Source: CAZUAQ01 sp964618455 (GTDB lineage Bacteria > Planctomycetota > Phycisphaerae > UBA1845 > PWPN01). Taken from it: a stretch of 64,000 nt of DNA. The stretch lies in assembly GCA_964618455.1 (NCBI GenBank), contig CAZUAQ010000009.1, positions 77,276 to 141,275 on the forward strand, written 5' to 3'. Position numbers and translations under genes: made by a program. Under the pieces are notes generated by a model. That model was not told the origin of the DNA. It saw only the letters and a list, made by a program, of their open reading frames with translations, and did not search any database. Below are positions 26,590 to 35,696 of this stretch, one piece after another (position 1 is the first letter of the stretch; every line of letters starts with the position of its first letter).

Positions 26590-28116
26590 ATGAGTGAGAC
26601 GGTGGACGTGATTGTGGTCGGTGGAGGCGGGAGCGGTCTGGCGGCGGCGGTGAGTTCCGCCGAGGCGGGGTTACGGGTGTTGCTGGTGGAGAAACTGCCG
26701 CAGCCGGGAGGCACGACGGGCATCGCGGTCGGCTCTTTCACGGCCAATCGCACGGCGTGGCAGCAGCGCGCCGGTGTCGATGACACACTGGACGAACACG
26801 TGGAGGACATGGGCCGCTTTCCGCCGGAACCGTACGAGGCACAGAACAACGCGGGCCTACGACGCTACTTCGCGAGCGAAGCCAACACGACGCTCGACTG
26901 GCTGGCCGCAATGGGCATCGCGTTTCACGGGCCGAGTCCGGAGCCGCCTAACCGCGTGCCGCGCATGCACAACGTCGTGCCGAATGCCAAGGCCTACATC
27001 GCGACGCTGCACGCCCGGCTGATACGGCTCGGCGGAGAGGTGCTCTGTAGCGCGACGGTCGAAGCGCTCACGCGCGAGGACGATCGCGTCACCGGCGTCG
27101 AGGTACGCGTGAATGGGGGCGAGCGCCGAACGATCCGCGCCCGGCGCGGCGTCGTGCTTGCGGCGGGGGACTACGCCAACTCGCCTGAACTGATCGGCAA
27201 ATATCGCGGCGAGGCCTTCACCACCATCGAAGGAATCAATCCCCACGCCACCGGCGACGGTCATCGGCTGGCGGAGTCGGCCGGGGCGCCGCTCGTGAAC
27301 ATGGACGTGGCCTACGGGCCGGAACTGCGCTTCGTCCCGCCGAGCGAAAAGGGCTTCGTGCAACTGCTGCCGTCGTCGGGTCCGCTGCTGTGGATCATGG
27401 GCCGTCTACTGCCCTTCGTGCCGACGTTCGTCATCCACAAGATCATCAAGCGGCTGCTGGTCACATGGCAGCATCCGGAGAACGCACTCTTTGACGACGG
27501 GGCGATCCTGGTCAACCGCGAGGGGCGGCGGTTCTGCAACGAGCGTATCTGGCCCGATCGGGAGATCGCGCTGTCGCAGCAGCCCGGCAAGATCGCCTAC
27601 ATCCTGCTGGACACGCGATTGATCAAGAAGTACAGCGCGTGGCCGCACTTCATCTCGACCGCACCGGAAATCGCCTACGCCTACGTCGAAGATTACTTGC
27701 GATTGCGGCCGGACGTGGCGGTGCGGGCCGACTCGCTCGAACGCCTTGCCGTCGCGCGACATCTCCCTCTCGCCGCCATCCGGGCCACCGTCGACGAGGT
27801 AAATCGTTCGATTGCCGGTGGACAGCCCGACGGATTCGGTCGCGTTCTGGAGGGACCTCCGCTCGAAGGCAACCGGTGGGTGCTGCTCGGACCGGCCAAG
27901 GCGTACTTCACGACGACCGAGGGCAGTCCGCCGATCAACGCGCGGATGGAGGTGCTCGACGCCGCCGGCGCGCCGATCCCCGGCCTCTACGCCGTCGGCC
28001 AGAACGGCCTGGGCGGGCAGGTCCTGTGGGGGCATGGGTTGCACATTGCCTGGGCGATGACCAGCGGGCGGCTCGTCGGGCGGATTCTGGCGGAATCCGA
28101 GCCGGCCGGCGCGTGA
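26590..28116 (+). CDS. FAD-binding oxidoreductase, fumarate reductase / ketosteroid dehydrogenase type
   Basis: A 508-residue flavoprotein. The dinucleotide motif is DVIVVGGGGSGLAAAVSSAEAG with ...LLVEK at the end of beta2. The capping domain and the C-terminal FAD motif (GLYAVGQNGLGGQVLWGHGLHIAWAMTSGRLVG) match FAD_binding_2 proteins. It lacks a signal peptide and heme-binding motif, so it is cytosolic. Substrate could be a fumarate-like acid or a cyclic ketone. Start ATG 26590 (MSETVD). The frame opens at GTG 26575, which would add five residues. It is divergent from the secreted glycosidase-like gene. Confidence 0.85.
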   Translation: MSETVDVIVVGGGGSGLAAAVSSAEAGLRVLLVEKLPQPGGTTGIAVGSFTANRTAWQQRAGVDDTLDEHVEDMGRFPPEPYEAQNNAGLRRYFASEANTTLDWLAAMGIAFHGPSPEPPNRVPRMHNVVPNAKAYIATLHARLIRLGGEVLCSATVEALTREDDRVTGVEVRVNGGERRTIRARRGVVLAAGDYANSPELIGKYRGEAFTTIEGINPHATGDGHRLAESAGAPLVNMDVAYGPELRFVPPSEKGFVQLLPSSGPLLWIMGRLLPFVPTFVIHKIIKRLLVTWQHPENALFDDGAILVNREGRRFCNERIWPDREIALSQQPGKIAYILLDTRLIKKYSAWPHFISTAPEIAYAYVEDYLRLRPDVAVRADSLERLAVARHLPLAAIRATVDEVNRSIAGGQPDGFGRVLEGPPLEGNRWVLLGPAKAYFTTTEGSPPINARMEVLDAAGAPIPGLYAVGQNGLGGQVLWGHGLHIAWAMTSGRLVGRILAESEPAGA

Positions 28117-28253
28117 TTTCAGATCGTGTGGAACCTCGGGCGACGTGGTGCGTCTAAGAGGGGGGTATGACGGTATCATGCGCGAGAGTCATGCGCGGCC
28201 CGGTGACACGCCGGGCGAATTCTTCGGGGCATCCATCCAAGCGGAGGCGATCC

Positions 28254-30347
28254 ATGAACGTGCGATGTGTGATCAAGGTGATGGTGTGTGTGCTGGTACC
28301 GGCGTGGACGGTGTTTGGTCAGGAGGCGAGCGCGGAGCGTGCCAAGGCGGATCTTGATCTCAAACGAGTCACGCTGTTCTCCAGCGGCGTGGGCTACTTC
28401 GAACATGGCGGCAATATTGACGGCGACGCGTCGGTGGAGTTGCAGTTCCGCACGCCGCAGATCAACGACATCCTCAAGTCGCTCGTGGTCCAGGATTTCG
28501 ACGGTGGATCCATCGACGTGGTGACCTACACGCCGCAGGATCCGCTGGAGCATACGCTGCAGAGCTTCGGCGTGAACGTCATCGATAACCCGTCGCTGAT
28601 CGATCTCTTCAAGAGCCTTCGCGGCGAGCCGATCGCGATCGCCGGCCCGCAGAAACTGGACGGCATCATCTACGGGACGGAACTGGTGGAGACGCGGGTC
28701 GGCGAAGAGGTCGTGACGCGCGACATGCTGAACGTGCTCACCGACCGGGGCCTGATCCAGTTCGACATCACGGAACTGGAAGGCGTGAAGCTCAAGGACG
28801 CCAGGACGCAGGAAGAGTTGAACAAGGCGCTGGCGGCGCTGGCCAAGGCGAACGACCAGGACAAGAAAGGCGTGACCATCGACTTCAGCGGTCAGGGCAT
28901 GCGCCGCGTGCAGACCTCGTTCCTGCTGGAGACGCCGGTATGGAAGACGAGCTACCGGCTGGTGCTGACGGATGACGAGAAACCGTTTCTGCAGGGCTGG
29001 GCGATCGTGGAGAACACGACCGACGAGGACTGGGAAAACGTGCGCCTCTCGCTGATCTCCGGCCGGCCGATCTCGTTCCGGATGGACCTTTATACGCCGA
29101 TTTACCTGCAGCGCCCGGTGGAGGATCTGGAACTGTACGCCTCGCTGCGAGCACCGCAGTTCGAAACGGCGCTGGGCGAAGTTGAAGAACGCTTCGCCGG
29201 CGGCATGGGGGGATTCGGCGGCGGTGGGGGCGCGAAAGCAGGGAGAATGCAAAGGGCGATGGCCGAAGATGCGGACGGTGATGGAGCTCTGTACAGGAAG
29301 AGTCGAAGCGGGAATGTCCCGGCGCGTGCAGCGATGCAGCTCGGCGGGCAAGGCGTAGCATCGGTCGCGTCGGCGGCGGATGCGGGGGAACTCTTCGAGT
29401 ACGCCATCGATCCGCCGGTCTCCATCCGCCGACAACAGTCCGCCATGCTGCCCATCGTCAACGCGAGCGTCGATGGCGAGAAGGTCAGCATCTACAGCCC
29501 GCAGGCGCATCCGAAGCATCCGCTCAACGGATTGAAATTCACCAACGCCACCGAGCTCAACCTCATGCAGGGGCCGATCACCGTCTTCGATGACGACACC
29601 TACGCCGGTGATGCCAAGCTGCCCGATCTCAAGCCCGGGGAGGATCGCTTCCTGGCCTATGCCCTCGACCTGGCGACGGAAGTGTCGCAGGAGGGCAAAC
29701 CCGTCCCGACGCAGATGATCGGCATCCGCATTCGCAAGGGCGTCATGACGCGCACGCGCAAGGAGTTCGACGAGCGCACGTACACGGTCAGGAACAAGTC
29801 GGAGAAGGATAAGTCGATCATCCTCGAGCAGAGCTACGGCCGGGGCTGGAAGATGCTTGAACCCGAAGAGCCGTACGAGCGGACGGAAGACAAGCTGCGC
29901 TTCAAGGTCGACGTCGAAGCGGGCACGTCGGAGAAACTCACCGTACGCCTCGAGCACGTGCTCTCCGAGACGGTGGTGCTGACCAGCGCCGATCTCAAGA
30001 CGATCCAGCATTATCTCTCGAGTTCCGGCAGCGTCATGACCAAGGAGATTCGCGACGCCCTGGAAGACCTGGTCGCCCGCCGCAACACGCTGGACAACAT
30101 CGTGCAGCGGCGCGAAGCGACCGAGCGCGATCTGAAAGAGGTCATCGAGGAGCAGGCCCGCGTGCGACAGAACCTGACGGTGCTGGAGCGCAACACCGAC
30201 GCGTCGCGCCGGCAGTTGAAGAAGTTCGACGATCTCGAGACAAGGATCGAGACCCTGCGGAGTCAACTCGCCGAATTGCGCGAGGAAGAGGCTCAGAAGC
30301 GGCGTGATCTCGAGAATTACCTGCAGAACCTGACGCTCGGCGGATAA
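28254..30347 (+). CDS. DUF4139-containing exported protein
   Basis: A 697-residue protein with a signal peptide (VCVLVPAWTVFGQEASA) and GGAGG ahead of ATG 28254. N-terminal VTLFSSGVGYFEHGG and the central WKTSYRLVL and QGWAIVENTTDEDWENVRLSLISG blocks are the DUF4139 hallmark (MuiA-like). A Gly-rich loop (GGMGGFGGGGGAK) begins near residue 317. A C-terminal coiled coil (~595-695; ERDLKEVIEEQARVRQNL) ends the chain. Function is unknown; an envelope or adhesion role is likely from the architecture. Confidence 0.88.
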   Translation: MNVRCVIKVMVCVLVPAWTVFGQEASAERAKADLDLKRVTLFSSGVGYFEHGGNIDGDASVELQFRTPQINDILKSLVVQDFDGGSIDVVTYTPQDPLEHTLQSFGVNVIDNPSLIDLFKSLRGEPIAIAGPQKLDGIIYGTELVETRVGEEVVTRDMLNVLTDRGLIQFDITELEGVKLKDARTQEELNKALAALAKANDQDKKGVTIDFSGQGMRRVQTSFLLETPVWKTSYRLVLTDDEKPFLQGWAIVENTTDEDWENVRLSLISGRPISFRMDLYTPIYLQRPVEDLELYASLRAPQFETALGEVEERFAGGMGGFGGGGGAKAGRMQRAMAEDADGDGALYRKSRSGNVPARAAMQLGGQGVASVASAADAGELFEYAIDPPVSIRRQQSAMLPIVNASVDGEKVSIYSPQAHPKHPLNGLKFTNATELNLMQGPITVFDDDTYAGDAKLPDLKPGEDRFLAYALDLATEVSQEGKPVPTQMIGIRIRKGVMTRTRKEFDERTYTVRNKSEKDKSIILEQSYGRGWKMLEPEEPYERTEDKLRFKVDVEAGTSEKLTVRLEHVLSETVVLTSADLKTIQHYLSSSGSVMTKEIRDALEDLVARRNTLDNIVQRREATERDLKEVIEEQARVRQNLTVLERNTDASRRQLKKFDDLETRIETLRSQLAELREEEAQKRRDLENYLQNLTLGG

Positions 30348-30375
30348 ACCGCTACCCTCGTCATCGTGATTCTTC

Positions 30376-30424
30376 GCGTGGGAGGCCCAGGGGCGTGCCC
30401 TTTCTCCGATGGGCCTCTCACGCG
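30376..30424. other. Long stem-loop before the cobalamin-binding-type gene
   Basis: A 14-bp stem GCGTGGGAGGCCCA / TGGGCCTCTCACGC (30376-30389/30410-30423) with one G-U pair, enclosing a small GGGC/GCCC hairpin. It has no T run, so it is not a plain terminator. It ends 20 bases before ATG 30445 and could shape the leader of that gene or protect the 3' end of the DUF4139 message. Confidence 0.6.
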
Positions 30425-30444
30425 TTATGCATTGGGAGAATCTC

Positions 30445-31371
30445 ATGCGAATCGTATCGCTTCTGCCGGGAAACACGGAAATGGTCTGCCTGCTGGGGCT
30501 GCGCGATGCGCTGGTGGGCATCTCGCACGAGTGCGATTATCCCGATGACGTGGCATCGCTGCCGCGCGTGACGCGCAGTCGCGTGGACGCCGGCCGTTCG
30601 CAGGGCGAGATCAACACGCAGGTGGCGGAACTGAGCCGCGCGGGCCACGCGCTGTTCACCGTCGACGAAGAGTTGATGCGCGAACTGGAGCCCGATCTGA
30701 TCCTGACACAGGCGAAGTGCGACGTCTGCGCGGTGGATGTGGACGAAGTGACCGCGCTCGTGCACCGCCTCTGGCCGGAATCACCGCCACAGGTCCTCTC
30801 GTTTCAGCCGTCGTCGGTGTGGGATGTGCTGGCGGACGTTTACACCGTGGGAAACGCGGCGGGTGTGGAAGCGCGGGCGCGCCAGGCGGTGCGCGGACTG
30901 AGCGAGCGGAGCATGCAGGTGGCGGCGCAGGCCGCGGAATGCCCCGTGGCGGAGCGGCCGGGCGTGGTATTCCTCGAGTGGATGGATCCGCCGATGAGCT
31001 GCGGAAGCTGGCAGCCGGAGATGGTTCGCCTCGCGGGCGGACGGTGTCTGCTCAGCAGGGAGTTTGCCAAGGCGCGATGGGTCACGGCGGCGGAGCTGAC
31101 CCACGCGAACCCGGAGGTTCTGATTCTCGGCGCGTGCGGTCGAAGCCTGGAGCAGAACCGCGAAGCGACGCGCGACTGGTACGCCCAGGGCGGACTGGCG
31201 GGGCTGAGCGCGGCGCGTGAGGGACGCGTTTATGTCGTCGACGGGCATCACCTCTTCAATCGTCCGGGGCCGCGCCTCGTGGACAGCCTGGAACTGCTGG
31301 GCGCAATCGTGCGTGGGGATTCGCTTGATGCGTGGGAGCGGGCGGGTCTGGCATGTCGCTTCACGTTCTGA
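30445..31371 (+). CDS. Periplasmic-binding-protein-like (BtuF/cobalamin-binding type) protein without signal peptide
   Basis: A 308-residue PBP type-III-fold protein. MRIVSLLPGNTEMVCLLGL is the BtuF family opening; GISHECDYPDDV, LEPDLILTQ.KCDVCAV and HHLFNRPGPRLVDSLELLG are shared with cobalamin-binding proteins annotated without an export signal. GGGAG precedes ATG 30445. It contains CDVCAVDV and SCGSW cysteines. No BtuC/D genes lie near. It may bind a corrinoid in the cytosol; export or iron-siderophore use cannot be excluded. Confidence 0.82.
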   Translation: MRIVSLLPGNTEMVCLLGLRDALVGISHECDYPDDVASLPRVTRSRVDAGRSQGEINTQVAELSRAGHALFTVDEELMRELEPDLILTQAKCDVCAVDVDEVTALVHRLWPESPPQVLSFQPSSVWDVLADVYTVGNAAGVEARARQAVRGLSERSMQVAAQAAECPVAERPGVVFLEWMDPPMSCGSWQPEMVRLAGGRCLLSREFAKARWVTAAELTHANPEVLILGACGRSLEQNREATRDWYAQGGLAGLSAAREGRVYVVDGHHLFNRPGPRLVDSLELLGAIVRGDSLDAWERAGLACRFTF

Positions 31372-31411
31372 AACGGCGCGGTGCATCACGAAGGGGTGAT
31401 ACTGAGGATTT

Positions 31412-31572
31412 GCCACAAAATGCACAGAAGACACATAAGTTGAATTGGCAGATGGCAGGAACACATCGGAAATCCGTACCAAGACAATCAACACGAGCAA
31501 TCCCCCTCAATCAATCGTATTGAGGATTTCCTTTGCCTTTCTTGTTTTGTGATCTTTGTGCTTTTTGTGGCT
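31412..31572. repeat. Palindromic intergenic element, copy 1
   Basis: The left arm begins GCCACAAAATGCACAGAAGA (31412) and the right arm (31548-31572) is its imperfect reverse complement, ~20 of 25 positions. The 111-base interior has no gene. Related elements occur at 41407-41554 and 43413-43563, all in gaps beside gene ends. Confidence 0.6.
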
Positions 31573-31622
31573 ATCCCATCTCTTTCGCGTGATGCTCGTA
31601 GCTGGCCCCACCGCATGCACGA

Positions 31623-32714
31623 TTAGAGCAAGCCGGCGCCGAAGCCCGAGTCGTCATCGTCGTCGTTCGCGGCCGCGTCACTCGGGGGCTCGGCGGGTTG
31701 GGGAGGCTCGGTCTCTGCGATTGGCGCGGACTCGGCAGGCGCATCTTCAACAATCGGAGGAGGCGCCGGCTCGTCCCGCGGTTTGCGTTCCGGCCGTTCG
31801 TCCCGTTCACGCTTCTTTTCGCGCGGGGGCTGAGGATCGCGCCGCCCCTTGGTCGATCCACGGCGGCGAGGACGCGAGGACTCTTCGATCAGACCTTCGC
31901 CGAATCCCGAATTGCTCTCGACCGGCTCATCCTCGGGCTCGAAGGTTCCGGGTTCCGCCTCGGCCGCTTCCACGGGTTCCGGGTCGTCTTCCGGTTCGGG
32001 CTCGGGCGTACGCGGCTCATGGCGTGGCCTGCGTTCCGACCGGCCGCGACGATCGTGTCGCGTGGACGCTTCACGCTTCAGGTCAGCGATCAACTCGTTG
32101 TAATCCCCGAATGATTCCGACTGCTTCCTTCTGCGTCGTTCGTCGCGTGGGGCGGCATTCTCTTCTTCATCCTCGATTTCCGGGTCAGTGTCCTCCGCGT
32201 CGTCACCGTTACGTTCGAGCACTTCGTCCTCGTCGTTGGGAGCCTCCTCGAAACCGACGGAGTCCTTCTTCGGGGCGTCTTCGTCGTCGCCATATTCGTC
32301 TTCGTAGTCGTCGAAACTGACGGGCTGATAATCGGGACTCTTGGAGCGCTCCACCTCTTCTTCGTAGGCTTCAATCACACTGCGTTGAATGCGCTCGCGG
32401 CACTCGGCATTGATCGGGTGGGCAATGTCGGCATGGAGTTTCGCCCGCCCGTCGTGATCCTTGGGCGCCCGGTTCTCGTTCAGCCGTTGCCCGCAATCGT
32501 TGCAGAAGCGAGCTCGAAGATGATTCTTGCAGCCGCATTTTGAACAACGGTCCGAGAGCTTGCGCGAGGGCATGGCCACGAAGACGCCGCTGACCCCGTC
32601 GATGATCTTCAAGTCGCGGATAACGAAGTCCCCGTCCAGGGTGACGCTGCAGAATGCCCGCAAGCGTTCGCTCGATCGTTCCACCAGTTTGACTCGAACT
32701 TCGGTGATGTCCAT
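31623..32714 (-). CDS. spoVG: SpoVG-family protein with inserted zinc ribbon and acidic tail
   Basis: A 363-residue protein; normal SpoVG has ~85-100 residues. The SpoVG domain is split: MDITEVRVKLVERSSERLRAF ... IIDGVSGVFVAMPSRKL (1-53), then a zinc ribbon with C57xxC60 and C71xxC74, then AKLHADIAHPINAECRERIQRSVIEAYE. From ~125 on, the chain is long, acidic and Arg-rich, disordered and with repeated SGFG motifs (NSGFGEGL, DSGFGAGL). SpoVG binds DNA/RNA. It lies 109 bases after ispE, matching the Firmicutes ispE-spoVG order. The ribbon probably adds nucleic acid or partner contacts. Confidence 0.9.
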   Translation of the reverse strand: MDITEVRVKLVERSSERLRAFCSVTLDGDFVIRDLKIIDGVSGVFVAMPSRKLSDRCSKCGCKNHLRARFCNDCGQRLNENRAPKDHDGRAKLHADIAHPINAECRERIQRSVIEAYEEEVERSKSPDYQPVSFDDYEDEYGDDEDAPKKDSVGFEEAPNDEDEVLERNGDDAEDTDPEIEDEEENAAPRDERRRRKQSESFGDYNELIADLKREASTRHDRRGRSERRPRHEPRTPEPEPEDDPEPVEAAEAEPGTFEPEDEPVESNSGFGEGLIEESSRPRRRGSTKGRRDPQPPREKKRERDERPERKPRDEPAPPPIVEDAPAESAPIAETEPPQPAEPPSDAAANDDDDDSGFGAGLL

Positions 32715-32823
32715 CGTTGCTACCTCCTGTCCAGCCGGCCCTTGCCGTTCCAGGTGTTCATGTCCAGTTGTCGCTCTTGCCGTGTTCCCATGCGTTGCTC
32801 AAATCCCGTTGCATCCCTTCACT

Positions 32824-33804
32824 TCAACGTGGTGCCTCGGTCGACTCGACTTGGCCGATGGCGTCCGCCCTCGCGTCAGGGGAAGAGGCGGAGTACACCC
32901 GTACGCATCGAGTATCCACCGGAAGTCGTGATCGGCACAGGGTCTCGAAGTTCTGTGCTTCTTCCTTCTCGTCGAATGCCGTAAACAGGCTCGATCCGCT
33001 CCCGGACATCCGGACGGGGCGCGCCGCCAGATGCTGCGTCTCGGCCATCATGGGTCCCAACTCCGGGCAGACCCGCAACGCCGGCGTCTCGAGCATGTTC
33101 GTCAGGCGAGCCATCCAGTCGGACGCTCGGGTGACCGGTGAAAGGTCGAGATCGTGATCGGGCGGAGGTTCCCCGGTCTCGGACCACGTTCGATATACCT
33201 CCGCCGTGGAAATCGAGAACGCTGGCAGGATCAGCACGATCCATCCGTCCCAGGGCAGACGGACGCGCTCGAGCCGCTCGCCGCGTCCACGCATGAGGAC
33301 CGACTCTCCCGCCAGAAAAAGGGGCACGTCACTGCCGAGTGCCGCCGCCCAGGCCGCCCATTTCGAATCGAGGTAGTTGAGATCGTACAGTCGCTGAAGC
33401 GCCGTCAAGGTGGTGGCGGCGTTGGAACTCCCACCTCCCAGCCCTCCACCGAGAGGGACACGTTTTGTCAACCGAATGGAGAGATGAAAGCTGCGGCCGG
33501 TCTCCTGCTCGAGAAGCCGAACCGCGCGGAAGATGAGATTATCTTCATTCGACGGTACTTCGGGATGATCACACTCCAGATGGATGCCTTTCGGCATCGC
33601 GTGGCGATCCAGCGGCTGGAACTCCAGATCGTCGTAGAGTGTCACCGGCGAGACCAGGGATTCCAACTCGTGGAAACCATCGCTCCGCTTGCCGAGGATC
33701 CGTAGATCCCAGTTGATCTTTGCGGGAGACCGGAGCCGTAGTTGCTGAGTGGCCAAGTGCTGACTCGCTGTAGTGTTCAAAATCGGGCAGCCCGAAGGGA
33801 GCAC
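32824..33804 (-). CDS. ispE: 4-diphosphocytidyl-2-C-methyl-D-erythritol kinase
   Basis: A 326-residue GHMP kinase of the MEP isoprenoid pathway. Signatures are SPAKINWDLRILGKRSDGFHELESL (CDP-ME binding), PLGGGLGGGSSNAATTL (ATP loop) and RMSGSGSSLF. The frame opens at a GTG at 33804; TTG 33756 (ATQQLRLRSPAKIN) may be the true start, since neither has a strong ribosome site. It precedes spoVG on the same strand. Confidence 0.93.
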   Translation of the reverse strand: MLPSGCPILNTTASQHLATQQLRLRSPAKINWDLRILGKRSDGFHELESLVSPVTLYDDLEFQPLDRHAMPKGIHLECDHPEVPSNEDNLIFRAVRLLEQETGRSFHLSIRLTKRVPLGGGLGGGSSNAATTLTALQRLYDLNYLDSKWAAWAAALGSDVPLFLAGESVLMRGRGERLERVRLPWDGWIVLILPAFSISTAEVYRTWSETGEPPPDHDLDLSPVTRASDWMARLTNMLETPALRVCPELGPMMAETQHLAARPVRMSGSGSSLFTAFDEKEEAQNFETLCRSRLPVDTRCVRVYSASSPDARADAIGQVESTEAPR

Positions 33805-34240
33805 GTATTCCCTGCCGCTCGCATCGCTTCACGACGGACCGACACACTCGATGGGCGGACGGGACGGAACCAAGAAGGGAAGGTGGCGTGAAGATGAATT
33901 CAAATCGCGGCATGCCCGCGGTGCTCAACTGCCGATAACGTCCAACTCGGTGCGTCTCATGGTGTCGCGGCCAATCGAAATTGCCGGTTCATTGTAACAT
34001 AATCCCAGCCCAATACGAAGTTTAGATTATTCTGAGGCGGATGCAATGTCAACACATGCTTCGGGCCATTCTGGGATCGTGATTCCGGTGTGTCCGGTAA
34101 TGCCATCCAGAATGACCGTTGCGGATACGGTGACGACACCCCCGGCTGGGGTGTCTGGATAATTAGCTCATGCCCCCTGGGGGGCGTGACGATGCTCCCT
34201 CATGAGGGGCGAAGTCGCCTCAGACAGGAGCATCCGCGTC
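33805..34240. other. Intergenic region with two GC hairpins
   Basis: A 436-base gap between divergent genes. A possible minus-strand -10 (TACAAT, 33991-33996) could serve ispE. An A/T-rich stretch spans 33990-34035. Two strong hairpins stand just before the small zinc-ribbon gene: GACACCCC/GGGGTGTC (34135-34155) and CATGCCCC/GGGGCGTG (34169-34188). Neither is followed by a T run. No coding region is supported. Confidence 0.5.
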
Positions 34241-34432
34241 ATGTCGGTCACCATCATCTGTCCCAACCTGAAATGCCGGGGTGTGCTGCAGGTCCCCGAC
34301 AACATGCGCGGCAAGATCGTGCGCTGTGGAAAGTGCGGTAAGAACTTCAACGTCCCGGCTCCTGCGCAAGAGAAACCCGTCGCGGCTCCCGAGGAAGATC
34401 TGTCCGACGCCTCTTCTTCCCGAAGCAAGTAA
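34241..34432 (+). CDS. Small MJ0042-like zinc-ribbon protein
   Basis: A 63-residue protein. MSVTIICPNLKCRGVLQVPDN and KIVRCGKCGKNFNVPA form a four-cysteine ribbon (CPN..C / CGKC) of the type found at the start of planctomycete zinc-ribbon proteins (as at 21470), here free-standing. The tail is Pro/Glu/Ser-rich. AGGAG stands 10 bases before ATG 34241. Function is unknown; it may regulate or bind a nucleic acid or protein partner. Confidence 0.72.
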   Translation: MSVTIICPNLKCRGVLQVPDNMRGKIVRCGKCGKNFNVPAPAQEKPVAAPEEDLSDASSSRSK

Positions 34433-34578
34433 TTTCCCTCAAAAGCAAATCGGGTCCCGATCACCTCCCGTCCATGGCCTCCAGGCATCTCTTTTCCTAA
34501 CATTTGTGTATTGCAACGCGCGAAAATAGCTTCGGCGCTGACATCTGCATGACCACTGAATAATCTGGAGCGAGGTCC

Positions 34579-35667
34579 ATGATGACAATGAATCATGCGT
34601 ACGTCTGGTTCGCGATCGTGCTCGGCAGTGTGGCCGGCGTACAGGGACAGACCGAAGAGTCTGCGACCCAGCCGGTGAGCCTGAAGATCGCCACGCGCGA
34701 AGTGCCCCCCTTCGTCATGAAGACCGAGGAAGGCGCCTGGCAGGGTATCAGCATCGATCTGTGGAACGCGATCGGGACGGAGCTCGGCGTGACCTGGGAG
34801 TACGAGGAGGCGGAACTGGACGAGATGCTGGACGGCGTCGCGTCGGGGGAGTTCGACGCGGCGGTGGCCGCCCTGACCATGACCGCCGAGCGCGAGGTCC
34901 GTATGGACTTCTCCCACCCGTTTTACAATTCTGGTCTCGGCATCGCCGTTCCGGGCAAGCCCGCTTCGGGATGGAGCCGCATCGTCAGCCGGATCTTCTC
35001 GTTGGAATTCGCCCAGGCGGTCGCCGCGCTGGGCGCGCTGCTTCTGGGGCTGGGCTTTCTGGTATGGGTTTTCGAGCGTCGGCGCAACGCGGACCAGTTC
35101 GGCGGATCCGTGTCGAAGGGGGTGCTCTCGGGATTCTGGTGGTCGGCCGTGACCATGACCACAGTCGGCTATGGTGACAAGGCGCCGGTGACCGCCGGCG
35201 GAAGGCTGGTCGCGCTCGTGTGGATGTTCGCCAGCATCATCATCATCTCCGGTTTTACCGCCGCCATTGCCTCCGCGCTGACCGTCTCGCAACTGGCCAC
35301 GGGCATTCAAGGCCCAGACGACCTCCCTGGCAAACGGATCGGGACGGTCGTGGATTCCACCAGTGCCGCTTATCTCCGGGGCAAGGGGGCACGCCTCAAG
35401 TCGTACACCACGCCCGCCGAGGCGCTCGACGCCTTGGCGGCCGGGGAAGTCGAAGCCGTCGTGTACGATAAACCCATCCTGAGCTACCTGGTCAACAACG
35501 TGATCGATGCCGACCTCCGTGTTCTGCCCGGGCTCTTCGATCCCCAGAACTACGCCTTCGCGCTGCCGACCGACAGCCCCCTTCGGGAGGAAATCAACCG
35601 GTTGATTCTTGAGCAGTTGGGCGAACCGGGTTGGAAGGACATCCAGTACCGCTACCTCGGGGAATAA
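34579..35667 (+). CDS. GluR0-like ligand-gated potassium channel
   Basis: A 362-residue protein. A signal peptide (FAIVLGSVAGVQGQ) is followed by lobe 1 of a solute-binding domain (SLKIATREVPPFVMK, WQGISIDLW). Two TM helices flank a pore loop with the potassium filter T195-V-G-Y-G-D200 (SAVTMTTVGYGD). Lobe 2 then resumes (DLPGKRIGTVVDSTSAAYL, AVVYDKPILSYL). This split, with the channel inside an SBP_bac_3 domain, is the arrangement of prokaryotic glutamate receptor GluR0. The ligand is unlikely to be identified by sequence; amino acids are typical. Confidence 0.9.
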   Translation: MMTMNHAYVWFAIVLGSVAGVQGQTEESATQPVSLKIATREVPPFVMKTEEGAWQGISIDLWNAIGTELGVTWEYEEAELDEMLDGVASGEFDAAVAALTMTAEREVRMDFSHPFYNSGLGIAVPGKPASGWSRIVSRIFSLEFAQAVAALGALLLGLGFLVWVFERRRNADQFGGSVSKGVLSGFWWSAVTMTTVGYGDKAPVTAGGRLVALVWMFASIIIISGFTAAIASALTVSQLATGIQGPDDLPGKRIGTVVDSTSAAYLRGKGARLKSYTTPAEALDALAAGEVEAVVYDKPILSYLVNNVIDADLRVLPGLFDPQNYAFALPTDSPLREEINRLILEQLGEPGWKDIQYRYLGE

Positions 35668-35696
35668 CGGTGCGAGGAAGGGTCACGTGGGGCCGG

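Noticed and set aside
28176..30521. 781-codon minus-strand frame
   Set aside because: Antisense mirror of the DUF4139 gene; caused by high third-position G+C, composition Arg/His/Leu-rich without motifs.
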